In this document: positions 46,262 to 57,729 of the stretch, piece after piece
Layout: each line of letters starts with the position of its first letter
Numbering within the stretch: the stretch's first letter is position 1
Translations under genes and position numbers: made by a program
The notes under the pieces: model-generated
What the model was told of the DNA's origin: nothing
Databases searched by the model: none
The model's input: only the letters and a program-made list of their open reading frames with translations
NCBI GenBank assembly: GCA_003254925.1
Contig: QANZ01009716.1
Span: 156,568 to 220,567 of the forward strand
Source of the DNA: Chamaecrista fasciculata
Lineage: Eukaryota; Streptophyta; Magnoliopsida; Fabales; Fabaceae
DNA: 64,000 nt
Direction of reading: 5' to 3'

Positions 46262-47080
46262 TTGGTTGTGGCTTATATATATATATGTATTCCAATGTAT
46301 TACTATTAATAATCAATTTCTTGTGTTGGTCAAAAAAAATAATAATTAATTTCTTGTTCCTATATCCACCTTGGTGCTTATTCACATAATATGTATAAAT
46401 TACACACTGGATTATTTGGTAACGCGGGAAGGTGAACAGATGATGGTTAAGATGTCCGAAACATTTTTTTGATAAAAGCGGTAAAAAGATTTTAACTATT
46501 TTTTTGATAAAAGCGGTGACATATCAAGGGCAAGATTCATATGTAATTATCTTTGTTATAACACTTTTTCAATAAGAATATGGCATGACAAATTTATTTT
46601 ACCATAATCAATTAGTAAAAAAAGAAACTACAATTAAAAGTTATGATTAAAAGTTTTTATAATAAAGACATAACAGATTGTATATATATTTATTTTAACA
46701 CATTAATATATAGCAAAAGGTACCAACGAAGCAGCTACCAAAGAGCTACAGTGCAGGAAATGATTAAACGACAATAAATAAAAGTGCAGCAGACACAAAA
46801 CGACAGGACTGAAAGCAGCAGATATATAAAGAAAAAGAAAAGTGAGAAAAATACAGGAGACACAGACATAAAACGAGTAATAAGCAGTGCAGTACTCATC
46901 AGCACTTGCACCAAAAAGAAGAAAGAGTGCAACAAAACAATCAGATTCTATATAGCCCATTATGCTCCATTAATGTCACGTGGGATTTACAGGCTGCTTC
47001 ATTATATTTTTTTCAAAATAATTTAGTTGAGCTGGATGCCAATGCTAGAATCTAAACGAGTAGAGTACTAAATGTTTTTA
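46262..47080. other. Downstream flank of unit 2, no gene seen
   Basis: It contains the shared 'ggttaagatgtccgaaac' block and, at 46970-47060, a partial copy of the SOT distal promoter ('cacgtgggatttacaggctgc'), a relic of another unit start. Confidence 0.6.
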
Positions 47081-47320
47081 AAGGTAAAGTACTATTTGGT
47101 CCCTCTTTTTTCACATTTTGAATTATTTGGTTCCTGCATTTTTGAAATAGACTATTTGGTTCCTTACATGACAATGTTAAATGTCACTTTGTCATCCTAG
47201 TCACCAAAATAAACTGAACCGGACCAAAATTAAAAATTGAGCAAGACCCATTTGTATTAAAATGCAGGGACCAAATAGTTCAAAGTGTGAAAAATGAGGG
47301 ACCAAATAGTACTTTACCTC
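47081..47320. mobile_element. Mutator-like MITE (240 bp) with 9-bp TSD
   Basis: The ends 'aaggtaaagtactatttggt' and 'accaaatagtactttacctc' are inverted repeats of at least 25 nt. A 9-bp target duplication ATGTTTTTA lies at 47072-47080 and 47321-47329. Confidence 0.85.
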
Positions 47321-47869
47321 ATGTTTTTATCATTATCTGTAATATCTATTTGTTAGTTTCAATATTTGTATCCTATTGGTATATGTTAAATTAATATCAA
47401 TATATGTATCCTATTTGATATTTGACATCTAATGAGTCTATTTGATATTTGGTATTTAACGGATACTCGAAATATATGAATATGTCTTATTTCATAATTT
47501 GGATATACTTGATATCTAATATCTCTTAGTTAAAATAAATAAATAAAATTATATTTTATATTTAATTTAAAATTAAAAGATAATTATATTAAATATATAT
47601 ATATATATGTAAATTTAATTAATTAAACTTAAATAATTAGATATATAATATTAAATTGAATATAAAATATAAAAATTAAATAAGTAATAGAGTATTAGAT
47701 ATCGAATACCCTAACTATTCGTTCATTTTGGACAGATATAGAGTATTCGAGAGCAATATTTGTATCTACCCGATATTTGAAAAATATTTAATTTTTACTA
47801 TCATAGCCTATCCATAGTTTTTTCGGACAAATATGATCGAGAACCCTAAATATCCAAAAAAAAAATGAT
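47321..47869. other. AT-rich spacer, no gene seen
   Basis: It contains 'gatatttgacatctaatgag' and related 'gatattt' repeats, plus a stretch matching about 40190-40420. Non-coding. Confidence 0.5.
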
Positions 47870-48227
47870 TAAAGTACTCTTGGTACCCCAAAGTATGCGG
47901 TCATTTTCAGTTGTACCCCCAAAAGTTTTTTTGGTCACTTGTACCTGCGCCCTAAAATATGATGTTAGTTTTAGTTATACTCCCAAAGTTTGTTTGAGTC
48001 AATTATACCTCAAATCTTTTCTTGTTAGTGTCAGTTGTACCCCCAAATTGAAAGATATTAGGTGTACAATTGACTAAAATAAACTTTGGGGGTATAATTG
48101 ACTAAAATAAACTTTGGGGGCATAATTAAAACTAACCCCATACTTTAAGGGTATAATTGACCCAAAACAAATTTTAAGGATATAACTGAAAATGACTGCA
48201 TACTTTGAAAGTACTAATAGTACTTTT
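47870..48227. mobile_element. MITE, 'aagtatgcggtcattttcag' family
   Basis: Mirrored arms: 'taaagtactcttggtacccc' then 'aagtatgcggtcattttcag' on the left, and 'ctgaaaatgactgcatactt' then 'gtactaatagtactttt' on the right. The middle repeats 'aaactttgggggtataattg'. Confidence 0.7.
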
Positions 48228-48244
48228 GCTAAAACAGAATATGA

Positions 48245-48796
48245 GATTATCTATCATGTGCCTTTATTTACTATTTACTTTGAAACTTTAAAAAATAATA
48301 AGATTTTATCTTAACATTAATTTATTGTTTCTTCAATTTATACAAGACAAAAATACCCTCAGAGTTCACATTGCAAATATTGATATCAAATGACAATAAC
48401 TTAATGGCTGTAATTTCTGTTTTGTGTTATCGTAGATCTATTTCAAAGTATATTTTAAAATGTTAGTATCTACTAATTAAATTGCTATTAAGTATTTTTT
48501 TTTTAATTGAAGAAGAAATAGTAAGAAACAAGATTACAGAGGAATGGAGAAGGAATTGAAGAAACAATATGAAAAATTTTCAATGAAGCTTTTGAGTTTT
48601 GGCAGTAAGATAGACTTGGCGACACTTTTGCTAATAATAATAAATTAACTATTAAATTTTTTTTAAAAGAAATTTCTATTAAGTTATTGTCATGAAATCA
48701 ATATCTGAATTAATGTTAAGATAAAATTTGATTACTTTTTAAAAATTAAATGCTTATCATGTGCTCATGTGCTCGTAGGACACATGATAGATAATC
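48245..48796. mobile_element. Fold-back element (552 bp)
   Basis: The outer arms 'gattatctatcatgtg' and 'cacatgatagataatc' are perfect inverses. Inner arms 'gattttatcttaacattaat' and 'attaatgttaagataaaatt' continue the pairing. It does not code. Confidence 0.75.
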
Positions 48797-49289
48797 CTAA
48801 CAAATATTTACCATACCTAAATCGTTGTATTTTTTTTTTTTGGGTAGAAAGCTTAATATATTAAGACAAGAAGGGTTCAATACAACAGGTTACCTAAAAA
48901 CAATAGAGCATCAAGAAAACAGGAAACTAAAAGAAGGTAGAGAGGATACAAGAGAGAGATACAAAAGAGAAAGGAATAGAAGGGAAGGAGACTACATAAA
49001 GCAGCAAAATAAATCTACATCTGAGGTAACTTGTTCTTCTTATCCATTATGGATCGTAGTATGTTTTCAAACTCATGAGCACTATAAAACTATTTACAAA
49101 TTTTCTACTTTATAAAAAGATCTTCATATCATTTCAACTAATAAACTTTTGAATTATTAAACAATACTTTAACAACTTAACCTACTATTATTAACCTATT
49201 CACGCCTAAATTTCAGACTTTTGTGTTGATATATAATAAAAATATCATTCAAAGTTGTTTCTTTTTGGTGTCATTTCCAGGCTTAAAAA
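48797..49289. repeat. SOT unit 3 upstream flank (empty-site sister)
   Basis: Colinear with 40438-40512 plus 43805-44400, but without the hAT and the SINE. It ends 'gtgtcatttccaggcttaaa' directly against the ATG of the 49290 SOT. The TATA box and 5' UTR present in the sisters are deleted. Confidence 0.8.
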
Positions 49290-50337
49290 ATGGCTGCAAC
49301 ACCTACATTGGATGATGCTTTTAGTAGTGAAGAAGTGAACAAGATGAGCCCAGAAACTAAGAATCTCATTCTTTCTCTTCCCATAGAGAAGGATGCGAGC
49401 AATCGTTTTCATTTATGCTTTTTCCAAAACTTCTGGTGCCATTCAAGAATTCTCCAACCCACAATCTCTTTTCAGCAACACTTCCAAGCAAAAGGCAACG
49501 ACATTATTGTCGCCACCTTTCCCAAATCAGGCACCACTTGGATCAAAGCCCTTGCTTTTGCTATTGCAAAACGCCACCGTTTCAGTCCCTCATCATCACA
49601 CAATAACAACCAAAACCATCCTTTACTTCATTCCAACCCTCATGCTCTTGTGCCTTTCTTTGAGTTCACTCTCTAATCTCTATAAAACATGTAGCCACAA
49701 CGTTCTTCCAGATTTCTCTAATTTCTCTGATGAGCCAAGAATGTTTAGTACCCACATCCCTTTTCCTTCATTGGCAGATTCAATCAAGAGCTCTAATTGC
49801 AAGATAATCTATTTATGTCGCAACCCACTTGATGCTTTTGTGTCTAGGCATTTTTTCTTGAGTGGATTCAACCCAACATCATCATCAATAGCAACAATTG
49901 AACAACACCTTGAGGATTATTGCAAGGGAATAAATGGGTTTGGTCCATTTTGGAGCCATATGTTGGGATATTGGAATGAAAGCAAGGACACACCCAACAA
50001 AGTTATGTTTTTGAAGTTTGAGGACTTGAAAGAAGACATCAAATTTCATGTGAAAAGAATTGCAGAATTCTTGGATTGTCCTTTTAGCTCTAAGGAAGAG
50101 AGTGATGGTGTGATTGAAGACATTGTTCAATTGTGTAGCTTGCAGAAGATGAAGGACTTGGAGGTGAACAAGAGTGGAAAATTCTTCGACATCGTTGAAA
50201 ACAAACACTACTTTAGGAAAGGTGAAATAGGAGATTGGGTTAATCACTTGTCTCCTTCAATGGTAGAGAAATTATCTAATGTTATTCAAGAAAAGTTTAG
50301 AGGGTCTGGTCTCTCATTTAAACTGCTCCCTAATTAG
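49290..50337 (+). pseudogene. Sulfotransferase with promoter loss and one frameshift
   Basis: A near-complete copy of the 45218 type. Frame one is open through PKSGTTWIKALAFAIAK to FEFTL, then stops because 7 bases ('taatctc') are inserted at 49675-49682. In the shifted frame the rest is open to a normal end: [50 protein letters not shown]. Around 150 bp of proximal promoter and 5' UTR are missing right before the ATG. It probably never ran from its native promoter after duplication. Confidence 0.92.
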
Positions 50338-50856
50338 TTAGTTGTGGCTTACATATATATGTAATAATGTAATCCAGTGTATTAATAATTAATTTCTTGT
50401 TCATCATCAAATAACATGAACGGACGGTTAAGATGTTCGAGACAATGAAGTAAAAAGATTTTAACTATTTTTGTGTTAAAAGGGTGACATATTAAGGACA
50501 AGATTTATGTGCAATTATTTTTTTTATAAGGTTTTTCAATAAAAATAAGATATGACTAAACCAATGTTTTTTAATTTAATCCGGAATTTAAGCTTTCAAT
50601 TTGATGTTGTTGGTGCCTCCAACACGGAATTAATTAATTAATTAATCTTTATCATTCATTTGTATTGTTTGTTTCCAAAATATTATTTCATTAATTAGCC
50701 ACAACAATAACAACCAACGCCTTTTACTATTAGGTGTAGTTGGCGTGTTCTATCATTACACGTGTCACTTCCATTAATTAGCCAGGTTATGAAAATTTGA
50801 TGTCACCTTGCAATTTCCAAAATATTCACCGATCCCTAGATATTCTCTAAGTTATA
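50338..50856. repeat. SOT unit 3 downstream flank
   Basis: It shares 'ttaagatgttcgagacaatg' and the 'ttttaactattttt...gggtgacatatta' block with units 1 and 2. No gene. Confidence 0.6.
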
Positions 50857-51130
50857 CTCCCTCCGGTTCTGAATATCTGGTGTTTTAGAAAATCATTTTT
50901 GTTCCAAAATATCTGATGTTTTATAAATTCAAGAGAGCATTAATTATTTTTTTACCATTCTACCCCTATTAAATATAGTAGAGTCATAAATATATAAACA
51001 TTTTCCAAGTAATTTAATAGGGATAGTTTAGTCATTTTACTTCATTTTTCTCTTCATTCTATGTTGGCTAATCATTTCCTTAATCTGTGTGTAAAAACCT
51101 TAAACACCAGATATATAGAACCGGAGGGAG
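50857..51130. mobile_element. Stowaway-type MITE (Tc1/mariner)
   Basis: Ends CTCCCTCCGGTTCT and AGAACCGGAGGGAG are flanked by TA on both sides (50855-50856, 51131-51132). These are the hallmark ends and target of plant Stowaway elements. 274 bp. Confidence 0.93.
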
Positions 51131-51132
51131 TA

Positions 51133-51636
51133 TTAAAATTCTTTTCAATCTAGAGAGAATCCTTGAAATTTCGAACAAAATGGACCGAGTTGGAAATTAC
51201 TTTTAACTTTTAAGAAATACATGCACATGGGCCCAAATTCCCTGACGAGTTTCTAATAACTCCTCGTCTCCTCCAGCAGAAATGGGACCAAATCCATGCG
51301 AATTACTTACACAAGACCCATCATCAGTATTCAATTTTCACCACCCATTATTATGTACGTTGTGTTGTCCAGCCAATGGAACGAGTAGAAGAGGTCTTAA
51401 AGCCATAAGGACCACTTGCTAATTGGAACTATTCATAAGCTTGTGCCTTGCCCTTTGCAATAGAAATAACAGATCCAGCCAAATCATATAAATAAACACA
51501 GTAACATTAGGAATATTGATCAAATATCTGTTAAGATCGGAGGTAGCCTCGGACCACATTTCAAAATCATTATTAGGAATAATTTGTGTGAAAGTGGAAG
51601 CCTCGGACCACACCCTTCGAGTCATGATACAATCTC
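51133..51636. other. Spacer, no gene seen
   Basis: It holds a local repeat 'gcctcggaccacatttcaaa' / 'gcctcggaccacacccttcg' (about 51547 and 51600). No supported coding sequence. Confidence 0.45.
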
Positions 51637-52143
51637 TTTTTTTTTTTTTTTGATAAGAAAGGTAATGCATTAAAACAATGGAAAGATACAAAGTGTAGCA
51701 ATTAAGTTACAGCACTTCTACTACTCTAACATAATCCAAACACGAGCAAGGAAATAAAATCAGGCATGGAATTGAAGATAGTTTCGGGAGATGAAGAAGT
51801 CCGTCGCCAGTTGGCTAGAGAGTCTGCAGGCTTGTTAGCTTCACGGTAAATGTGACACAGCTTAGCTTCTTCAAACTGTTGCAGGAAGCATCTGCAGTTT
51901 TTAACAATAGTGAACAAAGTGTGGTGAGAAGAAATTTGGTCACAAGATAAGAGGTCAATAGCAATTTTAGAATCCGATTCCACAACAATGTGAGTAATGT
52001 TCAGATTTTGAGCATTCTGAAGGCCTGTGAGAATGCTCCAAAGTTCAGCAGTTAGAATATCACCTGTTCCAATGAAAGAGGAAAAACCAGAGATCCAAAT
52101 ACCATTGTGGTCTCTAATGAGACCACCAATACCTAGAAAATGA
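51637..52143 (-). mobile_element. LINE (L1-type) 3' part with RNase H domain
   Basis: The minus strand reads GLGIGGLIRDHNGIWISGFSS, then LTAELWSILTGLQNA, HIVVESDSKIAIDLL, and CHIYREANKPADSLAN, which is the RNase H domain found at the end of plant LINE ORF2. It then has a 3' UTR and an A-tail (T run 51637-51651). The domain continues upstream at 52745 after an inserted LTR. It is 5'-truncated, as most LINE copies are. Confidence 0.85.
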
Positions 52144-52148
52144 TCCTT

Positions 52149-52739
52149 GTTGGGGATTTCTCACAATATATTTCGAGTCGCGTCTCTAGGACACTGTCCT
52201 TAAGAGATATTCCGGTATCTCACTTAAAGAAATGGCACTCTCATAGGTTAAACGAAATCTTCCTTAATGTCACACAAAAAGAAATACAAACTAGCAGAAG
52301 AATTTTTGGCTCACACAAAAACGCACAAGAGAGTTCTAGTAGTTCACTTCATAGCCAAACTCGTTAATTAATTAATATTAATTAACGTTTAGGCTGCAAC
52401 AATATCGCCAACTGAATGTAACGTTATACAACGTCTATATTGACCAAGCTATTAACATTACACAACGGATTTATTGGCACCAATTCATCATCAGGCTTAT
52501 TTTTTACGCCAATACATAGGGCTTTAGGATAAGTATAAAGGTTTATTAAATTACATTAAATAATTAATATAATTTAATAAAACAACTTCTCAAAAATAAC
52601 CTCGACCCACATAGTTTAATAATTAAATTACATTAAATAATTAACATAATTTAATTAAATAATTTTCCAAACTCTCTTATACAAATTATGTGGACTTAAT
52701 TTGACACATCCAATATTTTACTTTGAATTATTTACAACA
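52149..52739 (+). mobile_element. Solo LTR nested in the LINE
   Basis: A 591-bp unit starting TGTTGGGG and ending ACAACA, with a 5-bp target duplication ATCCT at 52144-52148 and 52740-52744 and a TATA-like 'gtataaagg' inside. There is no internal region or second LTR, which is the usual outcome of recombination between two LTRs. A Copia-type source is possible but unproven. It is younger than the LINE it splits. Confidence 0.85.
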
Positions 52740-52744
52740 ATCCT

Positions 52745-52935
52745 TTATGCTGACCCATCACACTTAAGTTTGTAAAAGGGGTTTGAAGGTTTAGACCAAT
52801 AGATAGATAAGAAAGTAGGAATGGGGGATGGAGAAGGGGAAGAGTGATGTAAATATGTTCAGCAGCTTCAGCCAAAGATTTATTGAAAATAAGATTAAGG
52901 TTAAGGCTTTTGTTGTTAAAAAAACATGGCTGATT
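52745..52935 (-). mobile_element. LINE, upstream continuation
   Basis: The minus strand reads IYWSKPSNPFYKLKCDGSA, the lead-in to the RNase H domain at 51984-52138, and before it 'LNLIFNKSLAEAAEHI'. The two parts are in different frames here, so the LINE is also mutated. Homology fades near 52935. Confidence 0.7.
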
Positions 52936-53048
52936 ACAAAAAAAAAAATGTTAAAACACTAGAGCAATAACAACATAGCATAATTTCATAGTCAGAAGCT
53001 TATATGAGTTTTAAAGAAAAAAAAGCATTCAAATTCAAGATACTAGTG

Positions 53049-53415
53049 AACAAAATATTGGAATTTGGAAATGATGAAGAGGAAGAAGATGATGGAATAG
53101 TCATGTTAGATGAAGAGAATGATGATACTAGTGATGGTAGTGATGTTAATCTAAATGAATAGGAGTAGAAGATAATTAATTTTAACTTTGTTTTGTTAGT
53201 TATGAGTTATAAATTATGATTTATGAGTTCTTTTTTATTATGATTTGTCATTTATAATTTTATGTGAGACTTATATAATTTTTTGTCATTCATATAATAT
53301 ACTTAAGACTATTTTTCATTGTATTCCTGAATCTTACGATTCGATATGATTCACGATTTACGATTCAAAAATTAGCTTAACGATTCACGATTCAAATCCC
53401 GATTTAACAACTATG
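53049..53415 (+). mobile_element. hAT element right-end fragment
   Basis: An open stretch of 37 codons ends in an acidic tail (NDEEEEDDGIVMLDEEND...VNLNE, stop at 53160-53162), typical of BED/DUF659 hAT transposase C-termini. A terminal region of 'gattcacgatttacgattc' repeats follows, ending 'aacaactatg'. The left part is lost, and the LINE lies against the break. Confidence 0.6.
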
Positions 53416-53480
53416 TTTCTCACAACCTTGCTCTTGCAAAATCTTGATTTACACCCTTGATTTTGAACACATAATAAAAT

Positions 53481-53642
53481 GGGAAATTCTTTGACGTCGT
53501 TGAGAACAAGCACTACTTTAGGAAAGGTAGAACAGGGGATTGGGTTAATCAGTTGTCTCCTTCAATGGTAGATAAATCATCTAATGTTGTTGAAGAAAAG
53601 TTAAGTGGGTCTGGCCTCTCATTTAAACTGCTCCCTAATTAG
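53481..53642 (+). pseudogene. Sulfotransferase 3' fragment (53 codons)
   Basis: An open frame GKFFDVVENKHYFRKGRTGDW...SPSMVDKSSNVV...SFKLLPN with the normal stop. It is the tail of a fourth copy of the 45218 type. Glu-Ile in the RKGEIGDW motif is Arg-Thr here. The upstream part is replaced by the hAT fragment. Confidence 0.9.
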
Positions 53643-55073
53643 AGAATGATTATGATACTGTAAAAATTAATTTTAATAAAATAAATTGTCGCCTTATTTA
53701 CAAGTGCATTGGGGTGAATCGCTAATTTTTATCTGTGATTACACATAGATGACTCATGCTTCTGTGTGAAAAAAAGACATTTCCTTTTTGCTATTTAGTT
53801 ATATATTATTTTTATATCTTGACTTATATACTCTGGCATTTCTGTTAATTTTGTTCAAATATTTTTTTTATTAAAATTTTTATTAAGAAAATCAAAATTT
53901 TAATTTTTTTAGCTACTATATCTTAATTATAACAATAATTAATTTTAAGTTTAGATAAATATTGAACACAACTATAATAATAAAAAAATAAGCTAAAGTG
54001 CAAATTTGGTCTTATATCTTTTTCTCAGTTCTCAATTTGGTCTCATATCTTTTTTTGTTACACTTTTGGTCCCATATCTTTGTGTCATCAGGTCTCAATT
54101 TGGTCCCATATCTTTTTCTGTTACAAATTTGGTCTCATATCTTTGAGTTAACTGCAGAATTGCTCCTTTATCTTTGGGTCAGGTTTATAAGTGATCCCAA
54201 ATCCTGAATTTTAAAACTCCAGAATGCATGGTTCATTGTTCATCATCAAATAACATGAACGGATGATTATGGAGTAAACTAGCATTTAGTTCTCTGAATT
54301 ATGTAGGCGGTGACATGTAGTTGAGTCCCTAAATTTATGAAATTAACGACCCGGTCCTTGAATTATGCAAACATCTGGCAAATTGGTCCTTTCGTCACCT
54401 AGTCATGCCAAAAAATATGATGTGGCACGTCACCTGCTGTGTTGAACCATTAAGTGTTGACGTGGCACGTTAATTGCCATGTCAACACCAGTTAAACTGA
54501 AAACAAAAAAAAAAGTGTGCCATGTGTGTAATTAACGCCACCTCAGTATTAGAATTTTAAAAAAAATCGTGACGGGGCAAATTGGTCCCTGACTTTAATT
54601 GACCCCATTAAGCTTGGCACATGATACCCGAAAAATGTAATATTAGATAATTACTGGGGAGAAACAAAAATGAAGCTTATAAAGTTATTATTTTATTTTT
54701 ATTTTGTAGGTTTTATGACCTGTTTAATAAAGATGATAAATCTTTTGAACTATTCTGAAATGAACTAAAGACTTGAATAAAAGAAAATCTTAAAAAAAGA
54801 CATGAAATCTTGATAAAAAATAAAATTGAGATGCATTAATTTTTAGACAAAAATATACCACATGGACTTTTTTTGCTAACTGGGTAAACCTCAAGCCCAA
54901 TTTTGACACTTTTGAATCACAGGGACCCGATCTCTAATTATATCAAACAGACTTTTCTTGTAATTTTCTCTATTATTAAATTAAACCTTATCGGGAAATT
55001 ATTTTTGAGAAATAGAAAACCAAGACAACATGTCAACTGTAGAATTAACCAAAATAACATATACTATAGCAAA
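53643..55073. other. Spacer with MITE-like arms, no gene seen
   Basis: 53990-54200 repeats 'tttggtctcatatctttt'. 54260-54600 repeats 'gcaaattggtccc' and 'ggcacgtcacctgctgtg'-type segments. Both look like arms of decayed MITEs. No coding. Confidence 0.5.
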
Positions 55074-56153
55074 CTAATTAGGGAGGAATTTAAACGAGAG
55101 ACCAGACCCACCTAACTTTTCTTGAATAACATTAGATAATTTCTCTACCATTTTAGGAGATAAGTGATTAACCCAATCTCCTATTTCACCTTTCCTAAAG
55201 AAATGCTTGTTCTCAGCAATGCCACCCAAGTATTTCCCACTCTTGTTCACCTCCAACTCCATCATCTTCTTCAAGCTACACAATTGAATGATGTCTTCAA
55301 TCACACCATTACTCTCTTCCTCTAAGCTAAAAGGACAATCCAAGAATTCAGCCATTCTTTTCACATGAAATTTGGTGTCTTCTTTCAAGTCCTCATACTT
55401 CAAGAACATAACCTTGTTGTGTGTTTTCTTGCTTTCATTCCAATATCCCAACATATGGCTCCAAAATGGACCAAACGCGTTAATTCCCTTGCAATAATCC
55501 TCAAGGTGTTGTTCAATTGTTGCTATTGGGGATGATGATGATGATGATTTTTCCTTGTTGATTCCACTCAAGTAAAAATGTCTAGACACAAAAGTATCAA
55601 GTGGGTTGCGACATATATAGATTATCTTGCAATTAGAGATCTTGATTGAATCTGGCAATGAAGCAAAAGGAATGTGGGTACCAAAAATTCTTGGCTCGGA
55701 AAAATTGGAGAGATTAGGGACATTATTATTGTTACTTAAATATATGTGGGCTTCAAAGAAAGGCACAAGAGTGTGAGGATTGGAATGAAGTAAGGGATGG
55801 TCGTGATGTGAGGGACTAAAATAATGACGTTTTGCAATGGCAAAAGCTAGGGCTTTCAACCAAGTGGTACCTGATTTTGGAATAGTGGCGACAATAATGT
55901 CGTTGTCTTTTGCTTGGAAGTGTTGCTGAAAAGAGACTATGGCTTGGAGGATTCTTGAGTGGCACCAAAAGTTTTGGAAATTGTATATATGAAAACCGTT
56001 GTACAAATCCATCTCTTTGGGAAGAGAAAGAAGCAGATTCCTAAGTTCTGGACTCATCTTTTCCTCTTCTTGAGAAAATGTTTCATCCCACCCATCATTA
56101 TTGCTTCTTGATTGGTCTTTAGTGAAGGGGCTGGTGATACATGCTGCAGCCAT
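55074..56153 (-). CDS. Cytosolic sulfotransferase, full length (359 aa)
   Basis: An intact intron-less SOT. PKSGTTW is at residues 92-98, catalytic His160 in FGTHIPFASLP, CRNPLD at 181-186 with [15 protein letters not shown] at about 228-238, and RKGEIGDW at 320-327. Serines at 203-208 come from an ATC/TCA repeat. Its leader (KDQSRSNNDGWDETFSQEE) pairs it with 13004-14089, yet it lies 41 kb away at the other edge of the cluster. This suggests that the two bracket the array, or that the subgroup is older than the 'SPETKN' expansion. Unlike 13004 it lacks the long Asn-rich loop, having only NNNN at about 141-144. Confidence 0.96.
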   Translation of the reverse strand: MAAACITSPFTKDQSRSNNDGWDETFSQEEEKMSPELRNLLLSLPKEMDLYNGFHIYNFQNFWCHSRILQAIVSFQQHFQAKDNDIIVATIPKSGTTWLKALAFAIAKRHYFSPSHHDHPLLHSNPHTLVPFFEAHIYLSNNNNVPNLSNFSEPRIFGTHIPFASLPDSIKISNCKIIYICRNPLDTFVSRHFYLSGINKEKSSSSSSPIATIEQHLEDYCKGINAFGPFWSHMLGYWNESKKTHNKVMFLKYEDLKEDTKFHVKRMAEFLDCPFSLEEESNGVIEDIIQLCSLKKMMELEVNKSGKYLGGIAENKHFFRKGEIGDWVNHLSPKMVEKLSNVIQEKLGGSGLSFKFLPN

Positions 56154-57086
56154 TGGAGTTTTATCAAGAGCTTAAGTTTAGATAGGAATTGAGGAACAAA
56201 ATACATGCCAATTCAGCTCACACCTTCCATAACTTAAAGGAAAAAATTTTGCATAAATTTTCTATATCTTTAATTTATCAATAATGTTACGTTGCCTATA
56301 ACTTTATCAATATATATATTCTATGATTAGTCATAAAAAATAAAATCTCTCTAGCTAATAAATATTTTCTACATCATGGTTGTCGGTTGATATATATAGC
56401 TTATCTTATATTATATGGCTTCACCCCTTTCTGGTCGTCCATGTTTAAAACTATAGTCTATGAAATTAAAAATAAGAGAAAATTTACTATTTGGTCTCTC
56501 TTTCTTTACTAAGTTAACAATTTAGTCCCTTATTTATTTTATATACATACGGGCACGCAAACCCCTAGTCTCTTATATGTCGCCACTAATTAACGGATGA
56601 CTTATTAATCATGATTTCATTAATGAAAAGATTCTGGAGTGGGCTCCAAATATAAAAAAAAAAAAAAATGGAAAGACTGCAACCTAATTTTATAAAAAGA
56701 AAGGTGGAAATGCAAGACTTAGTAAAATGTAGACCAGTAATGAATTCAAGGATAAGTTTGCGAGTCTAATTAACCTTGAGAGAAAGTGTTAGACACTTCA
56801 AATTAAAGGACCTCGGATAATTAAAGGTTGTTACTATGTAATCCAAGATTAATTAATTCAATTAAATTATCCAAAAGAATATTATTAACTTTTTTTATTT
56901 TTTCAAAAAATTAAAGAATAAAAAACAATCAAACAAATATAAATAAAACAAAAAATTAAAGGCAAAGCCAATACCTTGTTTCTTATTATCTTCATAATTG
57001 TATAAGCAATTTTCTAAAAAAACAAAAAATTAATTAAATGGAACATTTTACACAAGAGAAAAGGTTCTTACATACCTGGTCTCTTT
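56154..57086. other. Upstream region of the 55074 SOT, no further gene
   Basis: The first ~60 bp ('agataggaattgaggaac') resemble the flank before 13004's ATG. Further out is AT-rich DNA. No confident TATA box. Confidence 0.5.
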
Positions 57087-57416
57087 GACAAAAGCACTAC
57101 TTTGTCTCCAAACTTTACATCTGCTGTCAATTTTGTCTCCAATATTTCACATTTTGGTCAATTTTATCATTTGCTCTTACTTTAGCCAAATATTAACGAC
57201 GGAATCTATGTGGCTAACGATATATAATGTAAAATTGATTAAAAAAGAAACTCAACTCCTAACTCATATTGAAAAACAGGATACAATCTGTCGTTAATTT
57301 ATTAAAAAAGAAGTTAGTCAAAGGATAAAATTGACAAAAATATGAAAGATTGAAGACGAAATTGACAATTGGTGTAAAATTTGAGAGCAAAATTAGTACT
57401 TTTACCCTTAAATTTT
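57087..57416. mobile_element. MITE, 'gcaaaagtgctaat' family, independent copy
   Basis: Starts 'gacaaaagcactactttgtc' and ends 'aaattagtacttttaccc'. The interior tracks 4124-4475 and 14513-14857 closely. It is located outside the duplicated SOT units. Confidence 0.6.
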
Positions 57417-57729
57417 CAAATCATTAGGTATCCAAAGATAATCCTTGCACAAGAAACAAAAGAAAACCTAATTCTAACTTAATTGATTAAAAAACCCCCT
57501 AAAAACAAATTATTTATTTTAAATCCTAAGCCTAATATGCCAGAGAAAAACAAAAACAACTTTGTCAAATTAAATGAGATTTTGGAAATTAAAGAAAGAC
57601 TAAAGAAGTTAATCCATTTAACCAGGGAAGAAAAAAGAACAATGAAACTAGTTCTCGACAGATTTTGCCCTAAAACCTCTTCTTTGTGAGAGAAAATCCT
57701 CTTCGCCATGAGAGTTTTTTTTTAGTGAA

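Noticed and set aside
56550-56575. 'gggcacgcaaacccctagt' resembling a Helitron 3' end
   Set aside because: The pairing arm of the hairpin is missing and no 5' end was found. Too short to call.
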